Shown: positions 24,714 to 35,453, counted from the stretch's first letter. The stretch is 64,000 nt of DNA from Anaerotruncus colihominis (GCA_025146135.1 CP102255.1:992001-1056000), one strand, 5' to 3'. Translations and numbers: made by a program. Notes: generated by a model not told the origin, from the sequence alone.

Positions 24714-26108
24714 ATGTCAGTTACATCGATGAAAACAAATGACGACAAACGCGTGGAGCTTGAAATCAAGGTGGACGCTGAAACGTTTGAAAAGGCGGTT
24801 GACGCGGCCTTCAAGCGCAACAGCAAGCGGATGAATGTTCCCGGTTTCCGCCGCGGCAAAGCGCCCCGAAAAATGATTGAGCGCCTGTACGGAGAGGGTG
24901 TGTTTTACGAGGAAGCCGTCAACAATACGTACCCCGCCGCCTATGAGGACGCGGTGAAGGAAAAGAGCATCGAGCCGGTCGACCGCGCCGATATCGAGGT
25001 TATGCAGGTCGGGAAGGACGGCTACAGCTTCAAAGCGACCGTTACCGTCAAGCCGGAGGTTTCGATCGAGGGCTACAAGGGTATTGAGGTTGAAAAGAAG
25101 GTGGCGCAGGCGACCGACGCAGAGGTCGACGCCGAGCTTTCCCGCATGCAGGCGCAGAATGGCCGTGTGATTGCGGTGGAAGGCCGCGCCGCCCAAGACG
25201 GAGATACCGCGGTGATCGATTTCGAGGGCTTTGTCGACGGCAAGGCGTTTGAGGGCGGTAAGGGTGAGAAATACCCGCTTGAGCTTGGCTCCAACAGTTT
25301 TATCGAGGGCTTCGAGGGGCAGGTTGTCGGGCATAATGTAGGCGATGAATTTGAAGTAAATGTCACGTTCCCGGAGAATTACCATGCGGAGGAATTAAAG
25401 GGCAAGCCCGCCGTGTTTAAATGCAAGCTGCACGAGCTGAAAACGAAGGACCTGCCGGCGCTGGACGACGAATTTGCCAAGGATGTCAGCGAGTTCGACA
25501 CGCTCGACGAGCTGAAAGCGGATTTGAAGAAGAAAGCTCAGGAGCGCCACGACAGCCGCAGCGAAACAGAGACGGAGAATAAGCTGATGGAGGCTGTCTG
25601 CGCAAAGATGACCGTCGACATCCCGCAGTGCATGTATGAGCGCCGCATCGACGAGATGGTGCGTGAGTTTGAGTACCGTCTCCAGTCGCAGGGCCTGAAC
25701 CTCCAGACATATTTGCAGTACGCGGGTATGGAACTTGAGTCGTTCCGCAAGACGTATGCGGCGCAGGCCGAGGCGCAGGTCAAGACGCGCTTGGCGCTCG
25801 AGAAGATCGCCGAGCTGGAGAAGCTGGCGGCGACCGAGGAGGAAATCAACGGCGAGCTGCTCAAGATCGCCGGAAACTACAACATGGACGTTGAGCGCGT
25901 ACGCAAGATCGTTTCGCCCGAGGATGTGGCCCACAACCTGGCGATGGGCAAGGCGCTCGATCTCGTGCGCGACAGCGCCGTGATCACCGAGGTTAAGGAG
26001 GAGGCGGCCCCTGCGGAGAAGCCGAAAAAGGCATCCAAGCCGCGTGCCAAAAAGGCCAAGACAGAGGACGCGCCGGCCGCAGAGACATCTGCTGAATCCG
26101 CCGAATAA
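24714..26108 (+). CDS. tig: Trigger factor (ribosome-associated chaperone, prolyl isomerase)
   Basis: 464 aa from the ATG with GGAGGAAG eight bases upstream. N-terminal ribosome-binding domain with the VPGFRRGKAPRKMIE signature, an FKBP-type PPIase domain (about 150-245; DGDTAVIDFEGFVDGKAFEGG), and a helical C-terminal chaperone domain. A Lys/Ala/Glu-rich tail of about 40 residues is an extension. It binds nascent chains at the exit tunnel. clpP and clpX follow, the usual order. Confidence 0.97.
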   Translation: MSVTSMKTNDDKRVELEIKVDAETFEKAVDAAFKRNSKRMNVPGFRRGKAPRKMIERLYGEGVFYEEAVNNTYPAAYEDAVKEKSIEPVDRADIEVMQVGKDGYSFKATVTVKPEVSIEGYKGIEVEKKVAQATDAEVDAELSRMQAQNGRVIAVEGRAAQDGDTAVIDFEGFVDGKAFEGGKGEKYPLELGSNSFIEGFEGQVVGHNVGDEFEVNVTFPENYHAEELKGKPAVFKCKLHELKTKDLPALDDEFAKDVSEFDTLDELKADLKKKAQERHDSRSETETENKLMEAVCAKMTVDIPQCMYERRIDEMVREFEYRLQSQGLNLQTYLQYAGMELESFRKTYAAQAEAQVKTRLALEKIAELEKLAATEEEINGELLKIAGNYNMDVERVRKIVSPEDVAHNLAMGKALDLVRDSAVITEVKEEAAPAEKPKKASKPRAKKAKTEDAPAAETSAESAE

Positions 26109-26267
26109 TACGCGATCAGTCGGAGAGGGGTTCGCCGCGCGGCCGCGCAGCGGACCCCCTCGTACATACCGGCGCGCACGCGCTGGTTTTATCATGCATC
26201 ATGGGCCGGCAGGCCCGCGGCTCCGGGCGGGCGCCCGGATGAATCAGGCTATGGGAGGAATCAGCAT

Positions 26268-26852
26268 ATGAGCCTTGTACCAATGGTAGTGGAACAGACA
26301 AACAGAGGCGAGCGTTCCTATGACATTTTTTCGCGCTTGCTCAACGACCGCATCGTAATGCTCTGCGACGAGGTCAACGATACGACGGCCAGCCTTGTCG
26401 TAGCGCAGCTTTTGTATCTGGAGGGGCAGGACCCTGATAAGGATATCAACCTGTATATCAACAGCCCGGGCGGCTCCGTCACCGCGGGTATGGCGATTTA
26501 CGACACGATGAATTTCGTCAAGTGCGACGTTTCCACCACGTGCATCGGCCTTGCGGCCTCGATGGGTGCGTTTCTGTTCGGAGCGGGCGCCAAGGGCAAG
26601 CGCATTGCCCTGCCGAACGCCGAGATCATGATCCATCAGCCGTCCGGCGGCGCGCGCGGCCAGGCCAGCGATATGAAAATCCATACCGACTGGATCATCC
26701 GCACGCGTGAAAAGCTCAACCGCATCATGGCTGAGCAGACTGGACAGCCGATTGAAGTGATCGAGCGCGATACCGAGCGCGACAATTTCATGACGGCGCA
26801 GCAGGCGATGGAGTATGGACTTGTCGATAAGATCATCGCGCACAGGGAATAA
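26268..26852 (+). CDS. clpP: ATP-dependent Clp protease proteolytic subunit
   Basis: 194 aa, standard length; GGGAGG upstream. The triad is Ser98 (AASMGA), His123 (MIHQPSGG) and the Asp in ERDTERDNF. It forms the tetradecameric chamber served by ClpX, encoded next. Confidence 0.98.
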   Translation: MSLVPMVVEQTNRGERSYDIFSRLLNDRIVMLCDEVNDTTASLVVAQLLYLEGQDPDKDINLYINSPGGSVTAGMAIYDTMNFVKCDVSTTCIGLAASMGAFLFGAGAKGKRIALPNAEIMIHQPSGGARGQASDMKIHTDWIIRTREKLNRIMAEQTGQPIEVIERDTERDNFMTAQQAMEYGLVDKIIAHRE

Positions 26853-26962
26853 GTTTTGAGTTCTGATGCGCCCGTGTGTATATAAAATGGCTGAAAGGCC
26901 GCGAGCAGGCGGACGCTGTGAAAGATAATTGCAATGGGGATGATGGCCCCGGGAGGTTATTC

Positions 26963-28273
26963 ATGGCAAAGAACGACGACCAGAGGGAATTGCGCTGCTC
27001 ATTCTGCGGCAAGATGCAAAACCAGGTTCAAAGGCTGATCGCCGGGCCGGGCGTATGCATCTGTAACGAATGTGTGGAGCTTTGCCAGAGCGTGCTGGAC
27101 GACGACGCGCCGCCCGCGCCGCGCGCCCGCCAGAACCGGCAGGAGCAGCAGATCGCCGTGCTCAAGCCGCACGAGATCAAGGAAAAGCTGGACGAATATG
27201 TCATTGGGCAGGAGCGCGCCAAAATCGCGCTTTCTGTCGCGGTTTATAACCATTACAAGCGCATTTATTTCGGCGATGTCGGCGATGTGGAGCTGAGCAA
27301 GACGAACGTCCTGTTGCTCGGCCCGACCGGCGTCGGCAAGACGCTGCTTGCGCAGACGCTCGCGCGCATGCTCAACGTCCCGTTTGCCATCGCCGACGCG
27401 ACGACGCTGACCGAGGCGGGCTATGTCGGCGAGGACGTTGAAAATATTCTGCTGCGGTTGCTTCAGGCGGCTGATTACGATGTAGAGCGCGCGCAGAAGG
27501 GAATCATTTATATCGACGAGATCGACAAAATTTCACGCAAGAGCGAGAACCCTTCCATCACGCGCGACGTCTCCGGCGAGGGCGTGCAGCAGGCGCTGCT
27601 CAAGATTTTGGAGGGCACGGTCGCTAATGTCCCGCCGCAGGGCGGACGCAAGCACCCGCAGCAGGAATTTATCCAGATTGACACAAAGGATATCCTGTTT
27701 ATCTGCGGCGGCGCGTTCGAGGGCATCGATAAGATCATTGAGCGCCGAACGGATAAAAGCTCGCTCGGCTTTTCTTCGACGCTTAAAAACGTCAAAGCGC
27801 GCGACCGCCTTGTTCAGCAGGTGATCCCGCAGGACCTTGTCAAATTCGGCCTGATCCCGGAGCTTGTCGGACGCACGCCGGTGCTGACCGCGCTTGAAGC
27901 ACTCGACCGCGACGCGCTTGTGCGCATCCTTACAGAGCCGAAAAACTCGTTGGTGCGCCAGTATAAGCAGCTATTCAGCCTCGATAATGTCGAATTGACG
28001 TTTGAGGACGGCGCGCTTGAGGCAATCGCCGACAAGGCGATTGAACGCAAGACAGGCGCGCGCGGCCTGCGCGCGATCCTTGAGGAGACGCTCGGTCCGC
28101 TGATGTACGACACGCCTTCGGAATATACGATTGCGTCCGTCAAAATCACGAAGGGATGCGTTGAGGGGACGGAAAAGCCCTCGTTTGTCTATGATACAAA
28201 CCGCCGCCCGACACGTTTGCAAATCTCTACAGCGCGCCGCGTGCCCGCCCGCCGGCGTGAGACTGCGTCCTGA
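26963..28273 (+). CDS. clpX: ATP-dependent Clp protease ATP-binding subunit ClpX
   Basis: 436 aa from the ATG six bases after GGGAGG. N-terminal zinc-binding domain ([16 protein letters not shown]), Walker A GPTGVGKT, Walker [10 protein letters not shown], the [11 protein letters not shown] pore region and the C-terminal small domain ending in a basic tail. It unfolds substrates for ClpP. Confidence 0.98.
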   Translation: MAKNDDQRELRCSFCGKMQNQVQRLIAGPGVCICNECVELCQSVLDDDAPPAPRARQNRQEQQIAVLKPHEIKEKLDEYVIGQERAKIALSVAVYNHYKRIYFGDVGDVELSKTNVLLLGPTGVGKTLLAQTLARMLNVPFAIADATTLTEAGYVGEDVENILLRLLQAADYDVERAQKGIIYIDEIDKISRKSENPSITRDVSGEGVQQALLKILEGTVANVPPQGGRKHPQQEFIQIDTKDILFICGGAFEGIDKIIERRTDKSSLGFSSTLKNVKARDRLVQQVIPQDLVKFGLIPELVGRTPVLTALEALDRDALVRILTEPKNSLVRQYKQLFSLDNVELTFEDGALEAIADKAIERKTGARGLRAILEETLGPLMYDTPSEYTIASVKITKGCVEGTEKPSFVYDTNRRPTRLQISTARRVPARRRETAS

Positions 28274-28292
28274 CTGGAAAGCAGCAATCCTG

Positions 28293-28328
28293 GCGCCCGC
28301 CGGCGATGCCGGCGGGCGCTGTTATTAT
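28293..28328 (+). terminator. clpX terminator
   Basis: A 12-bp GC stem (28293-28304 with 28308-28319) followed by an AT-rich, T-containing tail. Confidence 0.75.
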
Positions 28329-28386
28329 TAAAGATCAGTTTGCAGAACACGTTTTGGACATGGCGGTATTTCCCACACGGCCGCCG

Positions 28387-28415
28387 TTTACAAACGTGGA
28401 CGGTTATGGTATAAT
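28387..28415 (+). promoter_or_regulatory. Promoter at the left edge of repeat array 2
   Basis: TTTACA (28387-28392), 17 bases and TATAAT (28410-28415). As in array 1, the -10 is part of the repeat and points to the downstream gene, here lon. Confidence 0.75.
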
Positions 28416-28765
28416 ATGCGCAGTGCAAACGGCAAAGCCGTTTACGGCCGCCATATGGCGGCAAACGCTGCAAAGCAGCGGACTGCGCATGTTACACCAC
28501 AGCCAAAACCGGCTTTGCCGGTTTCACTGCCGCTTTGCGGCAGGCAAGCCCGAATGGGCTTGTTGCTGTGGTATAATAACCGCAGAGCGGTTATTATACA
28601 CCTCATGGCCAGGGCGATACGTGGGCGCGGCCCGCTTCCGCCCCGATGGCCAATGATACCATACCGCTTCGCGGACATGGTATCATATGCGCGGGGTAAA
28701 CTGCCTTGCCGTTAGCAGCCGCCGTCAGGCAAAAGACCGTTGCAAAGCAGCGGAGCAGGCTGCCG
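28410..28765 (+). repeat. Modular palindromic repeat array, copy 2
   Basis: The same modules as copy 1 in the same order and orientation. Module I (28416-28490) has a perfect 9-bp closing stem, atgcgcagt with actgcgcat, around three hairpins. Module II is at 28493-28575, followed by a 13-bp palindrome (28571-28599), a GC hairpin, a CTTCG-loop hairpin (about 28653-28686) and a worn repeat of the module I start. It lacks the second palindrome and the GGGTTATGCCC unit of copy 1. It fills the clpX-lon gap. Confidence 0.9.
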
Positions 28766-28909
28766 GAATGATACTGCGCGGTGCGCGGCCGGCGGCATTG
28801 CTTTTTTGGGCGGGAGAGCGGATTGTATCCTCAACCGGCCCTGACTATAGATGTAAAGCGGCCGGTGGGTTGCTTTGCTTTCTTGCATACCCGGGAATGG
28901 AGGCGCGAA

Positions 28910-31357
28910 ATGAGCGATTCGATCGTTAAAAAATCAGGAATACAGGAACCGCCGGAGCCGGTGCGGATGCCCATCCTTGTGCTGCGCGGTCTTGTGCTGT
29001 TTCCGCAGATGGTGCTGCACTTCGACGTTGGCCGTGAAAAGTCGCTGCTGGCGCTCAACAAGGTGATGAGCGGCGACCGCAGGATCTTTCTTGTGGCGCA
29101 GAAGGATATCCGCGACGACGAGCCGAAAGCGCAAAATCTTTATAAAATCGGCGTTGTGGCGCAGGTGAAGCAAATTATAAAATCACAGGGCGGCACATGG
29201 CGCGTGCTTGTGGAGGGACTTTACAGGGCCAAGCTGATCGAGGTGCTCGGCGAGGAGCCGTACTTTGAAGGACAGGTCGTCGAGTTTCCGCTGCGGATCA
29301 CGCGCAGCATAAAATCGGCGATGTGTAATGCGCTGATGCGGACCGTCAAAGAGCTGTTTGAGGAGTATTGTTATCTGACGCCGCGTATGCCAAAAGAACT
29401 GGTGGTCAACGCCCTGATCAGCGAGGACCCGGTTCACCTGGCAGAATACATAACCGGCAACATCCAGATGGAGGTCGCGGATAAGCAGGCGATCCTGTCT
29501 CAGAGCGAGCCGCTTAAGCGATTGGAAATTCTGGCGCACCTGCTTGAGGAGGAAAACGATATTCTCTCGCTGGAGGCCGATATTCAGGAGAAGGTCAAGG
29601 GTCAGGTTGATAAGAACCAGCGCGAATATTATCTGCGCGAGCAGCTCAAGGTCATCAGCAATGAGCTTGGCGAGGACGACGAGCAGGACGAGGCGGCCGA
29701 TTATTATGAGCGCATCGAAAAGCTCAAGCTCGACGGGCAGACTGCCGAGAAACTTCGCAAGGAGGTCGATCGCCTTACAAAACTGCCGGGCAATTCAAAT
29801 GAAGCCGGCGTAATCCGCGGGTACCTTGATACGGTGCTTGAATTGCCGTGGGACAAATGCACGCTGGACAAAATTGACATCAAAAAGGCGGGGGCGCTGT
29901 TGGACCGAGAGCATTACGGGCTGCAAAAGGTCAAGGAGCGCATCCTCGAACTTTTGGCTGTGCGCAAGCTCGCGCCGGATATCAAGGGGCAGATCATCTG
30001 TCTTGTGGGACCGCCGGGCGTTGGCAAAACATCAATCGCGCGGTCGATTGCAAAATCGATGGGACGTAAGTACACGCGCATTTCGCTTGGCGGCGTGCGC
30101 GATGAGAGCGATATTCGCGGCCACCGCAAAACGTACATCGGCGCGATGCCCGGACGGATCATGAATGCGATGAAGCTTGCCGGCAGCCGCAATCCGCTGA
30201 TGCTGCTTGACGAGGTCGATAAGCTTGGAAACGACTACCGCGGCGACCCATCCGCGGCGCTTCTGGAGGTGCTCGACTCGGAGCAGAACTACGCGTTCCG
30301 CGACCATTTTATCGAGGTGCCGTTCGATCTCTCCGACGTGCTGTTCATAGCGACGGCCAATACGCTTGATACGATCCCGCGGCCATTGCTCGATCGTATG
30401 GAGGTCATCGAGCTGACCAGCTATACGCGCGAGGAAAAATTTCAGATTGCAAAAAAGCATCTTTATCCCAAGCAGCTCAAGCGCCACGGGCTGACAGCCG
30501 CCAAAGCAAAGCTGGCCGACGGCGCGCTTTATGCGCTGATCGACAACTACACGCGCGAGGCGGGCGTGCGCCAGCTTGAAAGGGAGATTGCATCCCTGCT
30601 GCGCAAGGCGGCCAAACGGATCGTTTCAGGCGAGGAAAAAAAGGTCGTTGTGGACAACGACAATATCGTTTCGATCCTTGGGCCGCGCAAATTCCGTCCC
30701 GAACTGATCTCGCCGCATGATGAAATCGGCCTGGTCAACGGGCTTGCCTGGACGTCGGTCGGCGGAGAGTTGCTGCAGGTGGAAATCGCCGTTATGGACG
30801 GCACGGGTAAGCTGGAGTTGACCGGATCGCTCGGCGATGTGATGAAGGAGTCGGCGCGCGCCGCCGTCAGCTTTATCCGCACGCGCTGGGAGGAGTACGG
30901 CGTCGATCATGATTTCTATAAAACGAAGGACCTGCATATCCATGTTCCGGAGGGGGCTGTTCCCAAAGACGGGCCGTCGGCGGGTGTGACAATCTGCACG
31001 GCGCTCGTTTCGGCGCTTACGGGCACGCCTGTGCGCCGCGACGTGGCGATGACGGGCGAAATTACGCTGCGCGGACGCGTGCTGCCGATCGGCGGGCTGC
31101 GTGAAAAAACGATGGCTGCCTATCGCGCGGGCGTGCGCACGGTTGTGATTCCGGCGGAGAACGAACCGGATCTGGCGGACATTGATCCCGTTGTGAGCGG
31201 CGCCCTGCGTTTCGTGACAGCGGAACGTATCGATACGGTACTCGATGCCGCGCTTGTGGACAGGCCGCGGAAACAGGCCCCCCAGTCGCTTTCAGCTCTG
31301 CCGGCCGCCGCGCCAAAGCAGCCGCTTGGAAAGGCGAATTCACCGATCCCGCAATAA
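28910..31357 (+). CDS. lon: ATP-dependent protease Lon
   Basis: 815 aa from the ATG with GGAGG six to seven bases upstream; earlier in-frame starts lie beside the repeat array. LAN substrate domain ([18 protein letters not shown]), coiled helices, AAA+ module ([16 protein letters not shown]) and the S16 protease domain with Ser690 in KDGPSAGVT. It degrades misfolded and regulatory proteins. The last 30 residues are a Pro/Ala-rich tail. Confidence 0.97.
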   Translation: MSDSIVKKSGIQEPPEPVRMPILVLRGLVLFPQMVLHFDVGREKSLLALNKVMSGDRRIFLVAQKDIRDDEPKAQNLYKIGVVAQVKQIIKSQGGTWRVLVEGLYRAKLIEVLGEEPYFEGQVVEFPLRITRSIKSAMCNALMRTVKELFEEYCYLTPRMPKELVVNALISEDPVHLAEYITGNIQMEVADKQAILSQSEPLKRLEILAHLLEEENDILSLEADIQEKVKGQVDKNQREYYLREQLKVISNELGEDDEQDEAADYYERIEKLKLDGQTAEKLRKEVDRLTKLPGNSNEAGVIRGYLDTVLELPWDKCTLDKIDIKKAGALLDREHYGLQKVKERILELLAVRKLAPDIKGQIICLVGPPGVGKTSIARSIAKSMGRKYTRISLGGVRDESDIRGHRKTYIGAMPGRIMNAMKLAGSRNPLMLLDEVDKLGNDYRGDPSAALLEVLDSEQNYAFRDHFIEVPFDLSDVLFIATANTLDTIPRPLLDRMEVIELTSYTREEKFQIAKKHLYPKQLKRHGLTAAKAKLADGALYALIDNYTREAGVRQLEREIASLLRKAAKRIVSGEEKKVVVDNDNIVSILGPRKFRPELISPHDEIGLVNGLAWTSVGGELLQVEIAVMDGTGKLELTGSLGDVMKESARAAVSFIRTRWEEYGVDHDFYKTKDLHIHVPEGAVPKDGPSAGVTICTALVSALTGTPVRRDVAMTGEITLRGRVLPIGGLREKTMAAYRAGVRTVVIPAENEPDLADIDPVVSGALRFVTAERIDTVLDAALVDRPRKQAPQSLSALPAAAPKQPLGKANSPIPQ

Positions 31358-31378
31358 GGCGCATTGGAAAGGGACGAC

Positions 31379-31987
31379 ATGAATTATCACAACGTAAAAT
31401 TTGAAACGAGTTTTGGGACAGCGGCGCAGCTGCCGCCGTCCGAGCTGCCGGAAATCGCGTTTGCGGGCCGCTCGAATGTTGGGAAAAGCTCGATGATCAA
31501 CAAGTTGTTTAACCGCAAACAGCTCGCGCGCGTTTCGGCTGTGCCTGGCAAAACAGCGACGATCAACTTTTTCCGCGCCGATGGGCTGCGCTTTGCCGAT
31601 CTGCCGGGTTATGGCTACGCAAAGGTTTCCAAAGGTGAAAAGCGGCGCTGGAGCGAGCTGATCAGCGGCTACTTTGAGCAGGACCGCGACCTGAGACTTG
31701 TGTTTCAGCTTATCGATATGCGCCATGCGCCGACAGCCGGCGATCTGACGATGATCAACTATATGATCGACCGTGAGATTCCGTTTGTTGTTGTGCTGAC
31801 AAAGGCCGACAAACTTTCAAAGACACAGCGCGCCGTCAGGCTGGCCGCACTTGAGACGGAGCTGCCGTGCGCGGACCAGATCGTGACGATCCCCTTTTCA
31901 TCCGAGACGGGCGAGGGGGTCGACGCTGTCAGGGACGTGGTTGCGCAGATCGAGCGCGACTGTATGGAGCAGCCGCCGGCCGGATAA
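31379..31987 (+). CDS. ysxC: Ribosome biogenesis GTPase YsxC/EngB
   Basis: 202 aa. G1 GRSNVGKSS, G2 region PGKTATINFF, G3 DLPGYGYAKV, G4 TKADKL. It is required for 50S assembly. ysxC directly after lon is a conserved Firmicutes pair. The ATG at 31379 is preferred over a TTG 15 bases earlier. Confidence 0.96.
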   Translation: MNYHNVKFETSFGTAAQLPPSELPEIAFAGRSNVGKSSMINKLFNRKQLARVSAVPGKTATINFFRADGLRFADLPGYGYAKVSKGEKRRWSELISGYFEQDRDLRLVFQLIDMRHAPTAGDLTMINYMIDREIPFVVVLTKADKLSKTQRAVRLAALETELPCADQIVTIPFSSETGEGVDAVRDVVAQIERDCMEQPPAG

Positions 31988-32019
31988 GGTTTTTTTAATC
32001 TGACAAGGGGTGTATGACA

Positions 32020-33321
32020 ATGTTTGTTTCCGACTGCCTTGGGCTGAACGAGCTTGGACATTTAACGATCGGCGGCTGCGATACGGTTGCGCTCGCGCAG
32101 AAGTACGGCACGCCGCTTTATGTCATGGACGAGGATGAAATCCGGCGCGCATGCGCCAGCTACCGCGGTTCCATCGAACGGTATTACGGCGGCCGCGGGC
32201 TTGTAACCTACGCGAGCAAGGCGTTTTGCTGCAAGGCCGCCTGTAAAATTGCGGCCGAGGAGGGACTGGGGCTTGACGTTGTTTCCGGCGGCGAGCTTTA
32301 CACAGCGATCAGCGCAAATTTCCCGGCGGAACGCATTTTTTTTCATGGCAACAACAAGACGGTTCAGGAATTGACCGAGGCGCTCGCCTACGGCGTCGGG
32401 CAGATCGTCGTCGATAATTTCGATGAGCTTGAGACGCTCAATCAGCTCGCCCTCAGCCGCGGCGAGCCGGCCAATATCCTGTTCAGGATTAAACCCGGCA
32501 TCGACGCGCATACGCATGATTTTGTACGCACCGGGCAGATCGACAGCAAATTTGGGCTTGCGCTTGAAACGGGCGAAGCGATGCGGGCTGTACAGACGGC
32601 CCTGTCGATGCAGGGGGTGCGTCTGCGGGGCGTGCATTGCCACATCGGCTCGCAGATCTTTGATATCGAGCCGTTTGAGCATGCGGCCGAGGTGATGCTT
32701 GGATTCATCGCGGATGTGCGTGATCAAACGGGATGCGAGCTTGAAATTCTCGATCTTGGGGGCGGATTCGGCATCAAATATCTGCCGGAACACGACCCGG
32801 TCGAATATGACCGCTACATGCAGCGTGTGGCACGCACGGTTCAGCGCGTATCGGCCGCACGCGGCGTTAAGACGCCGTTTATTGTGATTGAGCCTGGCCG
32901 TTCGATTGCCGGACCGGCCGGCGTCACGCTCTATACGGCCGGCGCGGTCAAGGAGATTCCCGGTGTGCGCACCTATGTATCAATCGACGGAGGCATGTGC
33001 GACAATCCGCGCTATATTCTCTATCGATCTGAATATGAAGCGATGGTCGCCAACAAAGCGTCGCAGCCAAAGACGCGCACCGTTACTTTGGCGGGCAAAT
33101 GCTGCGAAAGCGGCGATCTGATCGGCGAGGGGATGCAGATTCAGGATGTGCATCCCGGCGATATCATCGCTGTGCTGGCGACAGGCGCATACAATTATGC
33201 AATGTCGTCAAACTATAACCGTATCCCTCGTCCGCCGGTCGTCATGCTGCGCGGCGGGCAGGCGCGCGTGGTTGTGAAGCGTGAAACCTATGAGGACCTT
33301 GTTCGCAACGATCTGGAATAA
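32020..33321 (+). CDS. lysA: Diaminopimelate decarboxylase
   Basis: 433 aa. A PLP-dependent fold-III barrel with the Lys in TYASKAFCCKA, the glycine loop DLGGGFGIKY, the phosphate site EPGRSIAGPAG, and CESGDLIGEG near the second active site. It makes L-lysine from meso-diaminopimelate. The second ATG (32020), nine bases after AAGGGG, fits better than the ATG at 32014. Confidence 0.96.
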   Translation: MFVSDCLGLNELGHLTIGGCDTVALAQKYGTPLYVMDEDEIRRACASYRGSIERYYGGRGLVTYASKAFCCKAACKIAAEEGLGLDVVSGGELYTAISANFPAERIFFHGNNKTVQELTEALAYGVGQIVVDNFDELETLNQLALSRGEPANILFRIKPGIDAHTHDFVRTGQIDSKFGLALETGEAMRAVQTALSMQGVRLRGVHCHIGSQIFDIEPFEHAAEVMLGFIADVRDQTGCELEILDLGGGFGIKYLPEHDPVEYDRYMQRVARTVQRVSAARGVKTPFIVIEPGRSIAGPAGVTLYTAGAVKEIPGVRTYVSIDGGMCDNPRYILYRSEYEAMVANKASQPKTRTVTLAGKCCESGDLIGEGMQIQDVHPGDIIAVLATGAYNYAMSSNYNRIPRPPVVMLRGGQARVVVKRETYEDLVRNDLE

Positions 33322-33358
33322 CAAGTAAAATAATTTTGCAGTTTGCGCCGCAAAATCC

Positions 33359-33387
33359 TTTACTTTCGCAAACTAAAATGATAAAAT
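33359..33387 (+). promoter_or_regulatory. Promoter of the yerC-hslO operon
   Basis: TTTACT (33359-33364), 17 bases and TAAAAT (33382-33387). Confidence 0.7.
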
Positions 33388-33465
33388 ATCTGTAACAGCT
33401 ATTTTTGGAGCCTGCCCGCGTGCGCTGACAGCGCCGGGTGGGTTCCCATTTTGGAGGCGGATTGT

Positions 33466-33753
33466 TTGAACACGAAACTCAAGGACATGAATGTGGATTA
33501 TCTGTTTAAGGCGGTCCTTTCCCTTGAAACGATGGAGGAATGCTACAGCTTTTTTGAGGATCTGTGCACGGTCCCGGAGCTGAAGGCTCTGTCGCAGCGG
33601 TTGGAGGTCGCCAAGATGCTCAGTGAAGGCTGCGTGTACAGCGATATTGTATCAAAAACAGGTGCTTCCACCGCAACGATCAGCCGTGTCAACCGATCTC
33701 TTAACTACGGAAGCGACGGTTATAAAGTGGTGTTCGAGCGGGTGAAAGGTTAA
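33466..33753 (+). CDS. TrpR/YerC-family transcriptional regulator
   Basis: 95 aa from the TTG eight bases after GGAGG. It has a TrpR-like fold: FFEDLCTVPELKALSQRLEVAKMLSEGCVYSDIVSKTGASTATISRVNRSLNYG, the second half being a helix-turn-helix. The regulon is unknown. The stop overlaps the next start (TAATG). Confidence 0.9.
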   Translation: MNTKLKDMNVDYLFKAVLSLETMEECYSFFEDLCTVPELKALSQRLEVAKMLSEGCVYSDIVSKTGASTATISRVNRSLNYGSDGYKVVFERVKG

Positions 33754-34514
33754 TGGCATATCAAGCTTTCGCGTCCTATTATGACCGTCTGATCGGAAAC
33801 GAGGTCGATTATCGGGCGCGGGCGCGCTATTTTGACGCGTTGATCCGCCGGTATGCCGACACGCCCGAACAAAACCTGCTGCTGGATTTGGCGTGCGGGA
33901 CAGGCAGTTTGTCGGTCGAGTTGAGCGCCATCGGCTATGATGTGATCGGCGTGGATGCAAGCGCCGAAATGCTCGCGGAGGCCGCCGCAAAGGGGCGCGG
34001 AAAAATTTTGTTTCTCTGCCAGGCGTTTGATACGCTCGATCTGTATGGGACGGTCGGCGCTGTTGTCTGCGCGCTTGATTCGCTCAATCATATCACCGAC
34101 GCCGCCGCGCTTGAGGCGGCGTTCGCGCGCGTCGCGCTTTTTACGGCGCCGGGCGGCGTGTTTGTGTTCGATGTAAACACGCCGTATAAGCATCGGGAAA
34201 TCCTGGCGGACAACACCTTTGTGTACGATCTCGGCGATTTGTTCTGCGTTTGGCAGAATACGACGGACGCATCGCTTCAAACAGAGATCGCGCTCGATTT
34301 CTTCCTGCGCAGCGGCGCCTGTTATACGCGTGAAAGCGAGCGGTTTTGCGAGCGGGCGTATACGCATGAGACGCTGGCCAAACTGCTGGACCAGGCGGGC
34401 TTTGATCTGTGCGCGGTCTGCGAGGGCGATACCTTTGATCCGCCGGGGGAGACGGCGCAGCGCGCTGTTTATATCGCAAAAAGACGCTGCGGACGGGCCG
34501 CGGCGGTCAATTGA
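33753..34514 (+). CDS. Class I SAM-dependent methyltransferase
   Basis: 253 aa. Rossmann motif I LLDLACGTGSLSVELS, acidic loop VIGVDASAEML and motif IV AVVCALDSLNHI, then a beta-rich insert typical of YjjT/YqeM-like small-molecule methyltransferases. The substrate is not readable. It is coupled to the YerC-type regulator upstream and 13 bp from hslO. Confidence 0.88.
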   Translation: MAYQAFASYYDRLIGNEVDYRARARYFDALIRRYADTPEQNLLLDLACGTGSLSVELSAIGYDVIGVDASAEMLAEAAAKGRGKILFLCQAFDTLDLYGTVGAVVCALDSLNHITDAAALEAAFARVALFTAPGGVFVFDVNTPYKHREILADNTFVYDLGDLFCVWQNTTDASLQTEIALDFFLRSGACYTRESERFCERAYTHETLAKLLDQAGFDLCAVCEGDTFDPPGETAQRAVYIAKRRCGRAAAVN

Positions 34515-34527
34515 AAGGACGAATGGA

Positions 34528-35403
34528 ATGGGAAAATTGGTACGCGCGATTGCTGCGGGCGGTCTTGCGGTCTGCACGGCCGTCGATTCAACCGATATTA
34601 CGGCGCGGGCGGAGCAGATACACAAAACTTCGGCCACTGTTACAGCCGCGCTTGGACGCCTGATGACAGCGGCTTCGATTATGGGCAGCCAGCTTAAAAA
34701 CGAGGAGGACAGCGTCACCGTGCGCATGGCGGGCGGCGGCCCGGCCGGCACGCTGATTGCAGTTTCAGACAGTACAGGCAATCCGCGCGGTTATGTCGCA
34801 AACCCCATTGTTGAAATACCGCTCAACGCGCAGGGCAAGCTCGACGTAGCGGGCGCGGTCGGCAAAGAAGGGATGCTGACGGTTATCAAGGACGTCGGCC
34901 TGCCCGAACCGGCGACCGGTTCCGTGCCGATCGTTTCCGGCGAAATTGCCGCTGATGTTACAAACTATTATGCGGTCAGCGAACAGACGCCGGCCGTCTG
35001 CGCGCTTGGGGTACTCGTCAACCCCGATTTAAGCGTGCGCGCCGCGGGCGGCTATCTGGTGCAGCTTTTGCCCGGCGCGGGCGAGGATGTGATTTCCCGG
35101 ATCGAGGAGAATATCCGCGATATCAAGCCGGCGTCCACAATGATCGACGAGGGGATGACGCCCGGGCAGATTATCGATACTGTGATGGCCGGCCTGTCGC
35201 CGGAGGTGCTCGAGACACGTACGGTCGCTTACACATGCACCTGTTCCAAGGCGCGCGTCGAGCGCGCGCTTGTCAGCCTTGGCCGCGACGAGCTGCGCCG
35301 CCTTGCCCGGGAGCAGGAGACGGCGCAGGTGGAGTGCCATTTCTGCGATAAGACATACACGTTTACGCGTGCAGAACTAGAGGCGCTTTTAAATCGGAAA
35401 TAG
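34528..35403 (+). CDS. hslO: Redox-regulated chaperone Hsp33
   Basis: 291 aa from the ATG with AAAGGA eight bases upstream. The N-terminal globular domain is followed by the C-terminal zinc switch CTC...CHFC, with four cysteines that release zinc on oxidation. It protects proteins under oxidative and heat stress. Longer in-frame extensions overlap the methyltransferase and are not credible. Confidence 0.95.
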   Translation: MGKLVRAIAAGGLAVCTAVDSTDITARAEQIHKTSATVTAALGRLMTAASIMGSQLKNEEDSVTVRMAGGGPAGTLIAVSDSTGNPRGYVANPIVEIPLNAQGKLDVAGAVGKEGMLTVIKDVGLPEPATGSVPIVSGEIAADVTNYYAVSEQTPAVCALGVLVNPDLSVRAAGGYLVQLLPGAGEDVISRIEENIRDIKPASTMIDEGMTPGQIIDTVMAGLSPEVLETRTVAYTCTCSKARVERALVSLGRDELRRLAREQETAQVECHFCDKTYTFTRAELEALLNRK

Positions 35404-35412
35404 AGAAATAAT

Positions 35413-35448
35413 AATAAAATCCCCCGGCTAAAGCCGGGGGATTTTATT
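35413..35448. terminator. Bidirectional terminator
   Basis: A perfect 16-bp stem (35413-35428 with 35433-35448) with A/T flanks, between hslO and a convergent gene. Confidence 0.92.
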
Positions 35449-35453
35449 GCGGT

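Noticed and set aside
28781-28909. An N-terminal extension of Lon
   Set aside because: It lacks family similarity and an SD, and lies beside the repeat array; the ATG at 28910 has GGAGG and begins the usual Lon N-terminus closely.
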